A stretch of 64,000 nt of DNA, from positions 120,001 to 184,000 of the forward strand of contig NZ_CP009913.1 in assembly GCF_000785515.1 (NCBI RefSeq), in the 5' to 3' direction. The notes beneath the pieces were generated by a model that worked only from the letters and a program-made list of their open reading frames with translations, did no database searches and was not told the DNA's origin. Both the position numbers and the translations under genes were made by a program. The first letter of the stretch is position 1, and the number at the start of each line of letters is the position of its first letter. This stretch comes from Streptococcus salivarius (GTDB lineage: Bacteria > Bacillota > Bacilli > Lactobacillales > Streptococcaceae). Shown piece by piece: positions 52,604 through 64,000 of the stretch.

Positions 52604-53308
52604 ATGAGTGAGGTTAAGTTGTATATTGCGAGACATGGCAAAACTATGTTTAACACCATTGGTCGTGCACAAGGTTGGTCTGATAGCCCTTTGACCCCGT
52701 TCGGTGAAGAAGGTATTCGTGAATTGGGGGTAGGTCTGAAAGCAGCAGGTATTCCTTTCAAGGTCGCATATTCTAGTGATTCAGGTCGAACGATTCAAAC
52801 CATGGATATCATTTTACGTGAGACGGGTTTAGAAACTATTCCTTATAAACGTGACAAACGTATTCGTGAGTGGTGTTTTGGTAGTTTAGATGGTGGCTAT
52901 GACGGTGAACTTTTCTACGGTGTGCTACCGAGAACAGATGCTTTTCAAGGTAAGGATTTGCATGAGGTAACTTATCCTGAGCTTGCACAGGGTATCCTTG
53001 ATGTGGATACGGCTGGTTGGGCAGAGCCTTGGGAAGTGCTCAGAAAACGTATTTTAGAGGGGTTCACAGCTATTGCAGAAAATCTTGAGAGGTCTGGTGG
53101 CGGTAATGCTATTGTCGTTAGTCACGGTATGACCATTGCAACCTTTGCTTGGTTAATTGATTCTTCTGTCGAGCATCCTTCATTGGACAACGGTTCGGTT
53201 ACTGTTGTTGCTTATGAAAATGGTAAATTTACATTAGAAGCACTTGGCGATATGACTTATCGTCAGGTTGGGCGAGAGATAATAGAAAAAGAAAATGGTA
53301 AAAAATAA
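52604..53308 (+). CDS. Histidine phosphatase (phosphoglycerate mutase-like)
   Basis: A 234-residue branch-1 histidine phosphatase. The catalytic RHG is in IARHGKTMFNTIGRAQGW near residue 8, the second Arg in SSDSGRTIQT near 53, the Glu in IREWCFGSLDGG near 82, and the second His in VVSHGMTI near 168. The substrate is uncertain; it is not the glycolytic enzyme by length. The start at 52604 is preferred because TATAAT at 52566-52571 overlaps the earlier in-frame starts. It overlaps the next gene by 14 bases. Confidence 0.85.
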   Translation: MSEVKLYIARHGKTMFNTIGRAQGWSDSPLTPFGEEGIRELGVGLKAAGIPFKVAYSSDSGRTIQTMDIILRETGLETIPYKRDKRIREWCFGSLDGGYDGELFYGVLPRTDAFQGKDLHEVTYPELAQGILDVDTAGWAEPWEVLRKRILEGFTAIAENLERSGGGNAIVVSHGMTIATFAWLIDSSVEHPSLDNGSVTVVAYENGKFTLEALGDMTYRQVGREIIEKENGKK

Positions 53309-54092
53309 CTATCCAAGTCGCCGTCAGGCGAAAAAGCAAACCAACTGGTTTTTGGTTATCAGTAGTGTCTTGATTGCAGTTCTTTTAGTTGTAGCAGGAC
53401 TTTATTCAGTATTTGGTGTCAGTCGTACAGTCCAACAAACCAATGGATCGTCAGTAACAAAAAGTAGTAAGCAAGCTACCGATGCGACTCAAAGCAAGGA
53501 TGCAAAGGGACTACCTGATGTATCGCCTAAAGACTGGCAGTTGCTTTTGGTAAATCGAGATAATAAGTCTAAAGAACTTAACCCTGAGATTGCTGATGTC
53601 GATGGTGTTTCTGTAGATGCAAGAATTGCTAAGAACGTTAAGGAGTTTTTAGCAGCTGCTCAAGAAATTGATCCAAGTTATCACTTGATATCAGGTTATC
53701 GTAGTGTTGCTTATCAGACTGAACTTTATAACAGTTATGTTCAGCAGGAAATGGCTGCTGACCCAAGTTTGACGGAGTCTCAGGCGGAGAAAAAGGTTCA
53801 AACCTATTCACAACCACCAGGAGCGAGTGAACACCAAACAGGTCTTGCGATTGATATGAGTACTGTAGATAGCTTAAATGAAGCAGATCCAGATACAGTA
53901 GCTAAAGTCAAAGAATTGGCGCCGAAATATGGCTTTGTTCTTCGTTTTCCAGATGGTAAAACATCGTCAACGGGTGTAGGCTACGAGGATTGGCATTTCC
54001 GCTATGTTGGTAAAGAGTCAGCAGAGTATATGACTGAACATAATCTTACTTTGGAAGAATATTTGGCATTATTAAAGGAGAAAGCTAAGTGA
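53295..54092 (+). CDS. D-alanyl-D-alanine carboxypeptidase, VanY/LdcB type
   Basis: A 265-residue membrane-anchored peptidase with an N-terminal membrane helix (about residues 17-38), a Ser/Lys-rich linker, and a VanY domain. The zinc site is SEHQTGLAIDMS (His and Asp) near residue 178 and EDWHFRYVG (His) near 234, with SGYRSVAYQ preceding. It trims the peptide stems of peptidoglycan. Its stop overlaps the next start (GTGA), so it is coupled to the glucosaminidase gene. Confidence 0.9.
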   Translation: MVKNNYPSRRQAKKQTNWFLVISSVLIAVLLVVAGLYSVFGVSRTVQQTNGSSVTKSSKQATDATQSKDAKGLPDVSPKDWQLLLVNRDNKSKELNPEIADVDGVSVDARIAKNVKEFLAAAQEIDPSYHLISGYRSVAYQTELYNSYVQQEMAADPSLTESQAEKKVQTYSQPPGASEHQTGLAIDMSTVDSLNEADPDTVAKVKELAPKYGFVLRFPDGKTSSTGVGYEDWHFRYVGKESAEYMTEHNLTLEEYLALLKEKAK

Positions 54093-54670
54093 GACGACGT
54101 TTTAAACTAAAAGCCTTCATTACCTTAGTTGTTGTTTTTGCTTTAGGTATTCTCTTACCTTTGATTCTTCATGCCTCTACAGATGATAATGCTCGTGCGG
54201 TAAAGGTTGCTTACACACAGCAAGAATTTATTGAGACCTTAGCTCCAACAGCTCAAAAGATGTCTAAAAACTATGGTGTACCTGCGTCTATTCTCCTTAG
54301 TCAAGCTGCATATGAGTCAAATTATGGTAGCAGTCTTTTATCTGTTAAATATCATAACATCTACAGTCTCCCTGCTCAGCCAGGTCAAGAACGTATTCGT
54401 TTAAAGGATAGTATCTACAGTAAAGGGAAATGGCAATACCAAAAGGTGGATTTTGCAGTTTTTAAGGATTGGTCAAGTTCTATGATGACTTATTTAGAAG
54501 AACTTCGCCAAGGAACATGGGGCGAGTCGACCTATAAAGAGGTAGCAGGAACGACTAGTTATAAAGTTGCGGCAGAAAAACTACAAGCTGCGGGTTTTAG
54601 CAGTGATCCAGATTATGCCAAACACCTCATATCTATTATTGAGACCTATCATTTGTCAAAATATGATTGA
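54089..54670 (+). CDS. Secreted glucosaminidase (GH73, LytG-like)
   Basis: A 193-residue protein with a signal peptide or anchor (residues 8-28) and a GH73 domain. The catalytic Glu is in SQAAYESNYGSS near residue 76, and VKYHNIYSLPA and AVFKDWSSSMMTYLE follow. It cleaves N-acetylglucosaminyl bonds in peptidoglycan. There are no cell-wall-binding repeats. It starts at a GTG that overlaps the preceding stop codon. Confidence 0.88.
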   Translation: MRRRFKLKAFITLVVVFALGILLPLILHASTDDNARAVKVAYTQQEFIETLAPTAQKMSKNYGVPASILLSQAAYESNYGSSLLSVKYHNIYSLPAQPGQERIRLKDSIYSKGKWQYQKVDFAVFKDWSSSMMTYLEELRQGTWGESTYKEVAGTTSYKVAAEKLQAAGFSSDPDYAKHLISIIETYHLSKYD

Positions 54671-54677
54671 TAAGATT

Positions 54678-54704
54678 AGAGTGCCTCTGAGGTGCTCTTT
54701 TTTT
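54678..54704 (+). terminator. Terminator before hrcA
   Basis: AGAGTGCC (54678-54685) pairs with GGTGCTCT with two wobble pairs and is followed by seven T. Confidence 0.65.
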
Positions 54705-54730
54705 GCTTTTCTAGGTCTTAAGATGTATTT

Positions 54731-54757
54731 TTAGCACTCTTTTTATAAGAGTGCTAA
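54731..54757. promoter_or_regulatory. CIRCE operator 1
   Basis: TTAGCACTC-N9-GAGTGCTAA is the exact consensus bound by HrcA. It lies upstream of the -35 of the hrcA promoter. Confidence 0.95.
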
Positions 54758-54774
54758 TTTTTTGGTTTTTTGGG

Positions 54775-54802
54775 TTGACATGTTCAAGTTTAGGTGTATA
54801 AT
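54775..54802 (+). promoter_or_regulatory. Promoter of hrcA-grpE-dnaK
   Basis: TTGACA (54775-54780) and TATAAT (54797-54802) are 16 bp apart and lie between the two CIRCE operators. Confidence 0.85.
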
Positions 54803-54813
54803 AGAATCATAAG

Positions 54814-54840
54814 TTAGCAGTCGATGTGTTAGAGTGCTAA
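54814..54840. promoter_or_regulatory. CIRCE operator 2
   Basis: TTAGCAGTC-N9-GAGTGCTAA has one mismatch to the consensus. It lies just after the -10, in the untranslated leader. Confidence 0.92.
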
Positions 54841-54862
54841 TAAATAGAAATGAGGTGACATC

Positions 54863-55897
54863 GTGATTACGCAAAGGCAAAACACTATTTTGAATTTGAT
54901 AGTTGAGATGTTCACTCGTACACATGAACCGGTTGGTTCTAAAGCATTACAAGAATCAATTGATTCGAGTTCAGCGACCATTCGTAATGACATGGCCAAG
55001 CTTGAAAAAATGGGCTATCTTGAAAAAGCTCATACTTCTAGTGGGCGTATGCCAAGCCGAGCAGGTTTCCAGTATTTCGTCGCTAATTCTTTGAATCTTG
55101 ATACGATTGATCAACAAGATGTTTATCAAGTGGTCAAGGCCTTTGATTTTGAAGCCTTTAAACTTGAAGATATCTTGGATGCAGCGGCGAAGCTGCTGGC
55201 AGAAATGACAGGATGTACAGCAGTGATTCAAGATGTGGAACCGACACGACAACGTCTGACTGGATTTGACATTGTTCATCTATCCAATCACGACGCTTTA
55301 GCGGTTCTTACTCTAGATGAATCTAAGCCTGTGACAGTTCAATTTGCTATTCCAAAAAATTTCTTGTCTAGTGATTTGGAAATTCTTCATAAGCTTGTTC
55401 AAGAACGTTTTTTGGGAAACACTGTCTTAGATATCCATTACCGATTGAGAACTGAGATTCCTCAGATTGTGCAAAAATATTTCAAAATAACAGATAATGT
55501 TTTAGACTTGTTTGATTATATCTTTTCACAACTTTTTAAGGAATTGATTTTCATCGAAGGTAAGGTTGCATCATTGACTTATGCCGACTTAAAAACCTAT
55601 CAATTTTTGGACAATCCACAACATGTGGCACTTGAGCTTCGATCAGCTATCTCCGATGATGAAGTGACCAAGATTTCGGTTGCAGAATCAACTGAAGAAG
55701 CGCTTGAAAATGTCACAGTTATGAGTCATAAATTCCTGATTCCTTATCGTGGGATGGCACTCATGCATGTGATTGGTCCAGTTGAAATGGATTATCGTCG
55801 CATGGTTAGTTTGGTCAATGTTATTAGTAGAGTTTTGGTTATGAAGTTGACGGATTATTACCGTTACCTCAATAGTAACCATTATGAAGTTAGCTAA
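54863..55897 (+). CDS. hrcA: Heat-inducible repressor HrcA
   Basis: A 344-residue HrcA that binds CIRCE in the presence of active GroEL. The N-terminal winged helix has [13 protein letters not shown] near residue 19 and [20 protein letters not shown] near 36, then the HTSSGRMPS signature near 56. The rest is the GAF-like dimerisation region. The start is a GTG with GAGGTGA. It heads the hrcA-grpE-dnaK operon and would repress itself through the two operators. Confidence 0.95.
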   Translation: MITQRQNTILNLIVEMFTRTHEPVGSKALQESIDSSSATIRNDMAKLEKMGYLEKAHTSSGRMPSRAGFQYFVANSLNLDTIDQQDVYQVVKAFDFEAFKLEDILDAAAKLLAEMTGCTAVIQDVEPTRQRLTGFDIVHLSNHDALAVLTLDESKPVTVQFAIPKNFLSSDLEILHKLVQERFLGNTVLDIHYRLRTEIPQIVQKYFKITDNVLDLFDYIFSQLFKELIFIEGKVASLTYADLKTYQFLDNPQHVALELRSAISDDEVTKISVAESTEEALENVTVMSHKFLIPYRGMALMHVIGPVEMDYRRMVSLVNVISRVLVMKLTDYYRYLNSNHYEVS

Positions 55898-55935
55898 GAT
55901 ATAACATTTAAAAAGTATAGAAAGAGGTGTATGCC

Positions 55936-56460
55936 TTGACTGAAGATATTAAAAAAGAAGAAGTGAAAGAAGAGGAAGCTACGGAGACAACTGAAGAAGT
56001 TGTAGAGGAAGTAAGCGAACCTTCTGAACTTGAAGAAGCCCAAGCGCGTGCCGAAGAATTTGAAAACAAATACCTTCGTGCCCATGCAGAAATGCAAAAC
56101 ATTCAGCGACGTGCAAATGAAGAACGTCAACAATTGCAAAAGTATCGTAGCCAAGATCTGGCAAAAGCGATTTTGCCATCACTTGATAACCTTGAACGTG
56201 CTCTTGCCGTTGAGGGCTTGACTGATGATGTCAAAAAAGGTTTGGAAATGGTGCAAGAAAGTTTAGTGCATGCTCTTAAAGAGGAAGGAATTGAAGAAAT
56301 TCCAGCAGATGGTGATTTCGATCATAACTTCCATATGGCAATTCAAACAATGCCTGCAGATGATGAACATCCAGCAGACACGATTGCACAAGTTTTCCAA
56401 AAAGGGTATAAACTCCACGAACGCGTCTTACGCCCAGCTATGGTAGTTGTATATAATTAA
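55936..56460 (+). CDS. grpE: Nucleotide exchange factor GrpE
   Basis: A 174-residue GrpE. The acidic N-terminal third ([19 protein letters not shown]) is followed by the long dimer helix with [16 protein letters not shown] and the C-terminal beta domain ending [14 protein letters not shown]. It releases ADP from DnaK. I place the start at a TTG (55936, giving MTEDIKKEE) with AGAGGTG six bases upstream; a GTG at 55927 that overlaps this SD is the other choice. Confidence 0.93.
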   Translation: MTEDIKKEEVKEEEATETTEEVVEEVSEPSELEEAQARAEEFENKYLRAHAEMQNIQRRANEERQQLQKYRSQDLAKAILPSLDNLERALAVEGLTDDVKKGLEMVQESLVHALKEEGIEEIPADGDFDHNFHMAIQTMPADDEHPADTIAQVFQKGYKLHERVLRPAMVVVYN

Positions 56461-56530
56461 TTGAAAACTTGTCCGAAATGACAGAAAACTATGAATGAAA
56501 GATAAAAAAGCAAAATAGAAATTAAAGTAA

Positions 56531-58369
<1,839 letters not shown>

Positions 58370-58491
58370 GATGCAAAGTCCGTTAAAGCCTCACAGTGAA
58401 AATAGGAAGATTTCTCTTTTTCACCAAGAGGTTAGGGCGTGCTCAGTTCGGTAAGGTGTTGAGCTTAGCTAGTAAATGATAAAAAGAAATC

Positions 58492-58519
58492 CAGAGGTTG
58501 CAAACCAGCCTCTGTTTTT
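58492..58519 (+). terminator. Terminator after dnaK
   Basis: CAGAGG (58492-58497) pairs with CCTCTG (58509-58514), followed by five T. It ends about 120 bases after the dnaK stop, and the -10-like TAAAAT for the next gene follows it. Confidence 0.7.
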
Positions 58520-58542
58520 CGGTAAAATAGAGGATGTCGCTT

Positions 58543-59175
58543 ATGAAAAAAGTGCTTTGTATCATTTATCCTAATTTTTCTCTCTACGAGATAGCCTCTT
58601 TAACGAGTACTTTAGCTCTGTCTTTCGATATAACGATTGATTATGTAGCCTCAGATTATTCGATTGTGGTATCTGAGGACGGCTTGCCCTGTCAACCGAC
58701 GAAAACATTGGATCAAGTACGTATAGAAGATTATTCTTGCGTGATTTTGCCAGGAATGGTCAACATAGGACCTGCCCTACAGGATGAGAAATTGATTTCG
58801 TTCTTGAGGGGCCTTGGTGAGCAAGGTATCCTCATTGCAGCCATTTCTTCAGCGCCTCTTTTATTAGCAAAAGCAGGTCTGTTGAAGGACACGAAATTTA
58901 CAGGTGGAATTTGGCAAAACTTCTTTGACTATTTTGAATTTCTTCCACGTGAAAATTTCCAACCTAAAGTGGTTGTACAAGATAAAAAAATCATTACAGC
59001 CATAGGCTTTGCACATCAAGAGTTTGCAAGAAAAGTGATTCTTAGTCTAGGGTTGTCAGATTATACGGACAACTATTTTAAAGAACAGAACGAGTACGCT
59101 GAAGAGGATTTGATATTTACTCTATCAGACGAAGAGTTTGATGAAGTGAAGCGAAGTATAGAAAAGACCCTCTAA
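58543..59175 (+). CDS. DJ-1/PfpI family protein
   Basis: A 210-residue class I glutamine-amidotransferase-like protein (DJ-1/ThiJ/PfpI). The nucleophile-elbow region reads IAAISSAPLLLAKAG near residue 107, so the usual nucleophile Cys is replaced by Ser in SSAP. The catalytic function is therefore doubtful. It may be a redox-independent chaperone-like member or the elbow may use another residue. The start at 58543 (MKKVLCIIYPNFS) has AGAGG; an ATG at 58534 overlaps this site. It separates dnaJ from dnaK. Confidence 0.8.
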   Translation: MKKVLCIIYPNFSLYEIASLTSTLALSFDITIDYVASDYSIVVSEDGLPCQPTKTLDQVRIEDYSCVILPGMVNIGPALQDEKLISFLRGLGEQGILIAAISSAPLLLAKAGLLKDTKFTGGIWQNFFDYFEFLPRENFQPKVVVQDKKIITAIGFAHQEFARKVILSLGLSDYTDNYFKEQNEYAEEDLIFTLSDEEFDEVKRSIEKTL

Positions 59176-59229
59176 AGATTTACATGAAAATTATAGAAAG
59201 GAACAAAGAGTGTTCGAGGAATTGAACAC

Positions 59230-59317
59230 GAGCGGAAAGCTAGGAAATTAGATAAACCTCCTAAGAAATCATGATTTCTTGTCGGTTTCCTAAATTTCAG
59301 TCGCTTTCTGTTCGCTC
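59230..59317. repeat. Large imperfect inverted repeat upstream of dnaJ
   Basis: Outer arms GAGCGGAAAGC (59230-59240) and GCTTTCTGTTCGCTC (59303-59317) enclose GGAAATTAGA / CCTAAATTTC and AAACC / GGTTT. A perfect 18-bp palindrome centred on AAGAAATCATGATTTCTT (59263-59280) is at the tip. It could form an RNA hairpin of about 88 bases ending 12 bases before the dnaJ ATG. Confidence 0.7.
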
Positions 59318-59329
59318 TTAGTATCTTGT

Positions 59330-60463
59330 ATGAACAATACCGAATATTACGATCGTCTTGGGGTATCTAAGGATGCCTCTCAAGATGAAATTAAACGTGC
59401 CTATCGTAAGATGTCTAAGAAATACCACCCAGATATTAATAAAGAACCAGGTGCGGAAGAAAAATATAAAGAGGTCCAAGAGGCCTATGAAACTTTAAGT
59501 GATGACCAAAAACGTGCAGCCTATGACCAATACGGACCAGATGGTGCGAATGGTTTTGGAGGTCAAGGAGGCTTTGGTGGCTTCGATGGTGGTGCAGGCT
59601 TTGGTGGCTTTGAGGATATCTTCTCTAGCTTCTTTGGTGGTGGTGCTACTCGTAACCCAAATGCTCCACGTCAAGGTGATGATCTTCAGTACCGTGTCAA
59701 CCTAAGCTTCGAAGAAGCGATTTTTGGTGCCGAAAAAGAAGTTCACTACAATCGTGAAGCAACATGTAAGACATGTTCGGGATCTGGTGCAAAACCTGGA
59801 ACAAGCCCTGTAACTTGTGGTCGCTGTCATGGTCAAGGGGTTATCAATGTCGATACGCAAACACCACTTGGTATGATGCGTCGTCAAGTAACCTGTGATG
59901 TCTGTCATGGAACAGGTCAAGAAATTAAAGAGCCATGTCAAACTTGTCATGGAACAGGACATGAAAAACAAAGCCATAAAGTATCTGTCAAGATTCCAGC
60001 AGGTGTTGAAACAGGTCAACAAATCCGTCTTGCGGGTCAAGGTGAAGCTGGTTTCAATGGTGGTCCTTATGGAGACCTCTTTGTAATCATCAATGTTAAT
60101 CCAAGTGATAAGTTTACTCGTGATGGATCAACAATTTACTATACACTTAACATTTCCTTTGTCCAAGCTGCTCTTGGTGATACTGTCGAAGTACCAACAG
60201 TTCACGGAAATGTTGAGATGACCATTCCAGCAGGAACTCAAACAGGCAAAACTTTCCGTCTAAAAGGAAAGGGTGCTCCACGTCTTCGTGGAGGTTCACA
60301 AGGAGACCAACACGTTACAGTTAAGATTGTAACTCCTACGAAGCTAAACGATGCTCAAAAAGAAGCTCTCCTTGCATTCGCCAAGGCAAGTGGAGATGAA
60401 AAAATCGCACCACAGAAAAAAGGTTTCTTCAATAAAGTAAAGGATGCCTTAGAAGATTTATAA
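59330..60463 (+). CDS. dnaJ: Chaperone DnaJ (Hsp40)
   Basis: A 377-residue type I Hsp40. The J-domain has the HPD tripeptide in KKYHPDINK near residue 33. A Gly/Phe-rich region (about 75-105: [14 protein letters not shown]) and four CxxCxGxG zinc repeats (about 139-205: [32 protein letters not shown]) follow, then the C-terminal substrate-binding domains. It stimulates DnaK. There is no clear Shine-Dalgarno before the ATG, and a large hairpin stands upstream. Confidence 0.96.
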   Translation: MNNTEYYDRLGVSKDASQDEIKRAYRKMSKKYHPDINKEPGAEEKYKEVQEAYETLSDDQKRAAYDQYGPDGANGFGGQGGFGGFDGGAGFGGFEDIFSSFFGGGATRNPNAPRQGDDLQYRVNLSFEEAIFGAEKEVHYNREATCKTCSGSGAKPGTSPVTCGRCHGQGVINVDTQTPLGMMRRQVTCDVCHGTGQEIKEPCQTCHGTGHEKQSHKVSVKIPAGVETGQQIRLAGQGEAGFNGGPYGDLFVIINVNPSDKFTRDGSTIYYTLNISFVQAALGDTVEVPTVHGNVEMTIPAGTQTGKTFRLKGKGAPRLRGGSQGDQHVTVKIVTPTKLNDAQKEALLAFAKASGDEKIAPQKKGFFNKVKDALEDL

Positions 60464-60469
60464 AGGAAG

Positions 60470-60490
60470 GACGCTGAAGGCGTCTTTTTC
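60470..60490 (+). terminator. Terminator after dnaJ
   Basis: GACGC-TGAAG-GCGTC followed by TTTTT. Confidence 0.75.
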
Positions 60491-60557
60491 TTTATGTCAA
60501 AAAATTGTCTGGGGTCAGTTGCTAATCGACCTACTTTTTATCCTTGAAAAAATCTGA

Positions 60558-60563
60558 TATGAT
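60558..60563 (+). promoter_or_regulatory. Extended -10 of truA
   Basis: TGA-TATGAT (60555-60563) is an extended -10. The ATG is 7 bases after it and no SD lies between, so truA may be leaderless like rlmB. A -35 is not clear. Confidence 0.45.
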
Positions 60564-60569
60564 AATTTT

Positions 60570-61316
60570 ATGGTTAGATACAAAGCGATAATTTCCTATG
60601 ATGGTACACTTTTCTCAGGTTTTCAAAGACAACCAAATGCACGTTCTATTCAAGAAGAGCTTGAAAAGACTCTTTTACGGTTAAATAGTGGTACACCTGT
60701 CACCGTTCATGGAGCGGGGCGTACAGATGCAGGTGTTCATGCCTATGGACAAGTTATCCACTTCGACTTGCCCCAGAAGCGGGATCCAGAGAAGTTACGT
60801 TTTGGTTTAGATACGCAATGTCCAGATGATATTGATGTTGTTAGTATTGAACTTGTATCAGAAGAATTTCATGCACGATACAATAAACATAGTAAAACTT
60901 ATGAGTTTCTAGTAGATGCAGGACGACCTAAGAACCCTATGATGCGTAATTATGCGACCCACTATCCCTACCCTTTAAGTTTAGCACCTATGCAGGAGGC
61001 TGCTAAGGATTTGGTCGGCACACATGATTTTACAGGCTTCACAGCTTCAGGAACTTCTGTAGAAAATAAAGTACGCACAATTACACAAGCTAGTGTATCT
61101 ATCGATGAGAAAACTGGATTTTATATCTTTACTTTTTCTGGCAATGGTTTTCTCTATAAGCAAGTTAGAAATATGGTCGGCACCTTGTTGAAGATTGGAA
61201 ATGGTCGCATGCCTGTTTCGCAAGTTAAGACAGTGTTGGAAAGTCGTAATCGTAATCTTGCAGGACCAACGGCAGCAGGAAATGGGTTATATTTGAAGGA
61301 GATTAGATATGAGTGA
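60570..61316 (+). CDS. truA: tRNA pseudouridine synthase A
   Basis: A 248-residue TruA that makes pseudouridine at positions 38-40 of tRNA. The start [21 protein letters not shown] and the catalytic Asp in [11 protein letters not shown] (near residue 52) are clear. [19 protein letters not shown] follows near 194. The length is normal. It has no visible SD. It overlaps the following kinase gene by 8 bases, so the three genes to 62533 form an operon. Confidence 0.94.
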   Translation: MVRYKAIISYDGTLFSGFQRQPNARSIQEELEKTLLRLNSGTPVTVHGAGRTDAGVHAYGQVIHFDLPQKRDPEKLRFGLDTQCPDDIDVVSIELVSEEFHARYNKHSKTYEFLVDAGRPKNPMMRNYATHYPYPLSLAPMQEAAKDLVGTHDFTGFTASGTSVENKVRTITQASVSIDEKTGFYIFTFSGNGFLYKQVRNMVGTLLKIGNGRMPVSQVKTVLESRNRNLAGPTAAGNGLYLKEIRYE

Positions 61317-62070
61317 TGAATTGATTTTAGCGATTTCAGGGAATGATATTTTTAGTGGTGGCGGACTTCATGCAGATTTAGCGACATTTACCACTAATAA
61401 ACAGCATGGATTTGTGGCCCTTACCTGTCTAACAGCTATGACTGAGAATGGTTTTGAGGTCATTCCGGTTGATACTAATGTTTTTAAACAACAACTTGAC
61501 TCACTAAAAGATGTCCCATTTTCAGCAATTAAAATTGGTTTGTTGCCTAACGTTGAAATCGCAGAATTAACGTTGGATTTTGTTAAAAAACATTCTGATA
61601 TTCCAATTGTCTTGGATCCCGTTTTAGTATGTAAGGAGACTCATGACGTTGAAGTTTCTCAACTACGTGATGAATTGGTTAAATTTTTCCCTTATATCAC
61701 GGTTATCACTCCGAACTTACCTGAAGTCGAACTGCTTATAGATAGAAAGGTTAAGACTCTTGATGATATGAAGCATGCCGCTAGCTATCTCAATGAATTA
61801 GGTGCTAAGACTGTCGTTGTCAAAGGTGGAAACCGCTTGGATGGTAATAAAGCGATAGATGTCTTTTATGATGGAACAGATTACAAATTGTTTGAAGAAG
61901 CTGTGCTAGACAAAAACAATACCGGTGCAGGGTGTACATTTGCTTCGAGTATAGCTAGTGAATTAGTTAAAGGGTGTTCAGAAACTGAAGCTGTGGCAAA
62001 TGCTAAAGCCTTTGTTTATGAATCAATTAAACAATCAAATGAATTTGGAGTAGTTCAATATGCAAAATAA
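61309..62070 (+). CDS. Pyridoxine/hydroxymethylpyrimidine kinase (ThiD/PdxK type)
   Basis: A 253-residue ribokinase-fold kinase that phosphorylates pyridoxal or HMP. Landmarks are [19 protein letters not shown] near residue 9, [11 protein letters not shown] near 103, [10 protein letters not shown] near 130, VVVKGGNR near 170 and the anion-hole motif [14 protein letters not shown] near 204. Substrate choice between B6 and thiamine precursors cannot be told from the sequence, but the neighbouring S-component and its lack of a phosphate synthase partner suggest B6 salvage. It overlaps the next gene by 11 bases. Confidence 0.88.
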   Translation: MSDELILAISGNDIFSGGGLHADLATFTTNKQHGFVALTCLTAMTENGFEVIPVDTNVFKQQLDSLKDVPFSAIKIGLLPNVEIAELTLDFVKKHSDIPIVLDPVLVCKETHDVEVSQLRDELVKFFPYITVITPNLPEVELLIDRKVKTLDDMKHAASYLNELGAKTVVVKGGNRLDGNKAIDVFYDGTDYKLFEEAVLDKNNTGAGCTFASSIASELVKGCSETEAVANAKAFVYESIKQSNEFGVVQYAK

Positions 62071-62533
62071 GAAAACAAAAGAGCTAACATTATTAGCTAT
62101 CTTAACAGCTTTATCAGTGACCTTTGGATTCGTAGCTAAAATTCCGACTCCAACAGGGCTTTTAACTTTGGTAGATGCAGGAATCTACTTCACAGCCTTT
62201 TATCTTGGCAAGAAAGAAGGGGCAATTGTGGGAGGACTATCTGCATTTTTGATAGATTTGCTATCATCTGCTCCGCAATGGATGTTTATTAGTTTGTTAA
62301 TCCATGGTGCACAAGGTTATTTTGCTGGATTTAAAGGTAACTATCGTATCCTAGGCCTTCTGATTGCTACAATTGTGATGGTGGGTGGTTATGCACTTGC
62401 TTCAGTATTTATGTATGGAACAGGAGCTTCAATCGCAGAAGTGATTCCTAATTTCTGCCAAAATGCTCTTGGCCTAGTCGTTGGATGGGTATTGTATCAA
62501 GGATTCAAAAAAGTTCAATCAAAAAAAGATTAA
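62060..62533 (+). CDS. ECF-type transporter S-component (vitamin uptake)
   Basis: A 157-residue membrane protein with about six helices, starting KELTLLAILTALSVTFGF and containing LVDAGIYFTAFYLGKKEGAIVGGL and SAPQWMFISLLIHGAQGYFAG. This matches ThiW/PdxU-type S-components of energy-coupling factor transporters, which need a shared EcfAAT unit encoded elsewhere. The overlap with the kinase gene suggests uptake and phosphorylation of the same vitamin, probably pyridoxine or hydroxymethylpyrimidine. Confidence 0.82.
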   Translation: MQNKKTKELTLLAILTALSVTFGFVAKIPTPTGLLTLVDAGIYFTAFYLGKKEGAIVGGLSAFLIDLLSSAPQWMFISLLIHGAQGYFAGFKGNYRILGLLIATIVMVGGYALASVFMYGTGASIAEVIPNFCQNALGLVVGWVLYQGFKKVQSKKD

Positions 62534-62551
62534 TAGCTTTACTAAACCCTA

Positions 62552-62580
62552 TTGACAAGCATTGATTTGGGTGATAAGAT
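62552..62580 (+). promoter_or_regulatory. rRNA promoter P1
   Basis: TTGACA (62552-62557) and TAAGAT (62575-62580) are 17 bp apart. It is the first of three tandem promoters before 16S rRNA. Confidence 0.75.
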
Positions 62581-62643
62581 ATAAAAGTTGTCTTAACTGA
62601 CTTGCCACAAACTTGAAAAGGTTCCAAAACTTTAAAAAAGTTA

Positions 62644-62672
62644 TTGACAAGACAGGTCAGAGATGATATTAT
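62644..62672 (+). promoter_or_regulatory. rRNA promoter P2
   Basis: TTGACA (62644-62649) and TATTAT (62667-62672) are 17 bp apart. Confidence 0.75.
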
Positions 62673-62732
62673 AAATAAGCTGTTTCGGGAGAGACAGCGG
62701 ACACGAGAAGTAAAAAAAACTTCAAAAAAGTG

Positions 62733-62761
62733 TTGACAAGGTGTTCTAGATTTGCTAGAAT
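62733..62761 (+). promoter_or_regulatory. rRNA promoter P3
   Basis: TTGACA (62733-62738) and TAGAAT (62756-62761) are 17 bp apart. A boxA-like CTTTGAGAACTGAA (about 62790-62803) follows, as expected for rRNA antitermination. Confidence 0.78.
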
Positions 62762-62910
62762 ATAGAAGTTGTCTTAAGAGAGACAAAGACCTTTGAGAAC
62801 TGAATAAGAAACCAAGTGCAGGGTTATGATAGAAGAATTATAACCTGTCAATTTACAAGAATAAATCGTCAGACGACGGTAATGAGTTAACGCTCGAACA
62901 ATTATTAAAG

Positions 62911-64000
<1,090 letters not shown>

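Overview
The window is most likely from Streptococcus salivarius. The partial 16S rRNA at the right edge has salivarius-group variable regions, the low-GC Firmicute gene set (rplM-rpsI, hrcA-grpE-dnaK, dnaJ-truA) fits, and the nisin-like lantibiotic resembles salivaricin D. Species is inferred from remembered sequence, not from a search.

Layout. (1) 1-5046, chromosome: a truncated gene end, a decayed gene, rlmB-yacP-degV, a membrane-protein/XRE pair, an L13 leader and rplM-rpsI. (2) 5047-40939, an integrative and conjugative element (ICE) of the ICESt3/Tn916-like type, inserted in the 3' end of rpsI. It has an integrase and excisionase next to attL. A long leftward conjugation operon follows (CHAP hydrolase, VirB6, VirB4, Tcp-like proteins, MobT relaxase, candidate oriT, FtsK-like coupling protein), preceded by a structured leader ending in a terminator. 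The rightward regulation module encodes an XRE repressor, an FRG-domain protein, an ImmA-like protease and a CI/S24 repressor. The cargo is a nisin-family lantibiotic cluster: three precursor genes, then B, T, C, I, P, R, K, and an inverted immunity operon FEG beyond a nest of insertion-sequence remnants. (3) 40940-46147, a second accreted element without integrase (CIME-like) carrying copper (copY-copB) and cadmium (cadD-cadC) resistance. (4) 46148-64000, chromosome: a second membrane-protein/XRE pair, a secreted protein beside a class B sortase, a CapA-like enzyme, a DnaA-box cluster, cell-wall enzymes, the heat-shock genes with two CIRCE operators, truA, a pyridoxine/HMP kinase with an ECF S-component, and the start of an rRNA operon with three tandem promoters.

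How it works together. Three 52-bp att sites (4995, 40888, 46096) each encode the same end of ribosomal protein S9 with different silent changes, so integration regenerates rpsI. The ICE supplies transfer functions; the metal-resistance segment probably moves in cis with it. In the lantibiotic locus, TCT-N8-TCT boxes of the NisR type lie 13 bp before a -10 element at both the first precursor gene and the immunity operon, which suggests autoinduction by LanR/LanK. The third precursor encodes a divergent 30-residue core with the same first four ring positions and looks like the most novel product.

Caution. Four ICE genes (integrase, XRE regulator, FRG protein, LanK) carry five one-base shifts, all in runs of 7-9 A/T, and every one is corrected by removing one base. 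They may be sequencing errors rather than real mutations.
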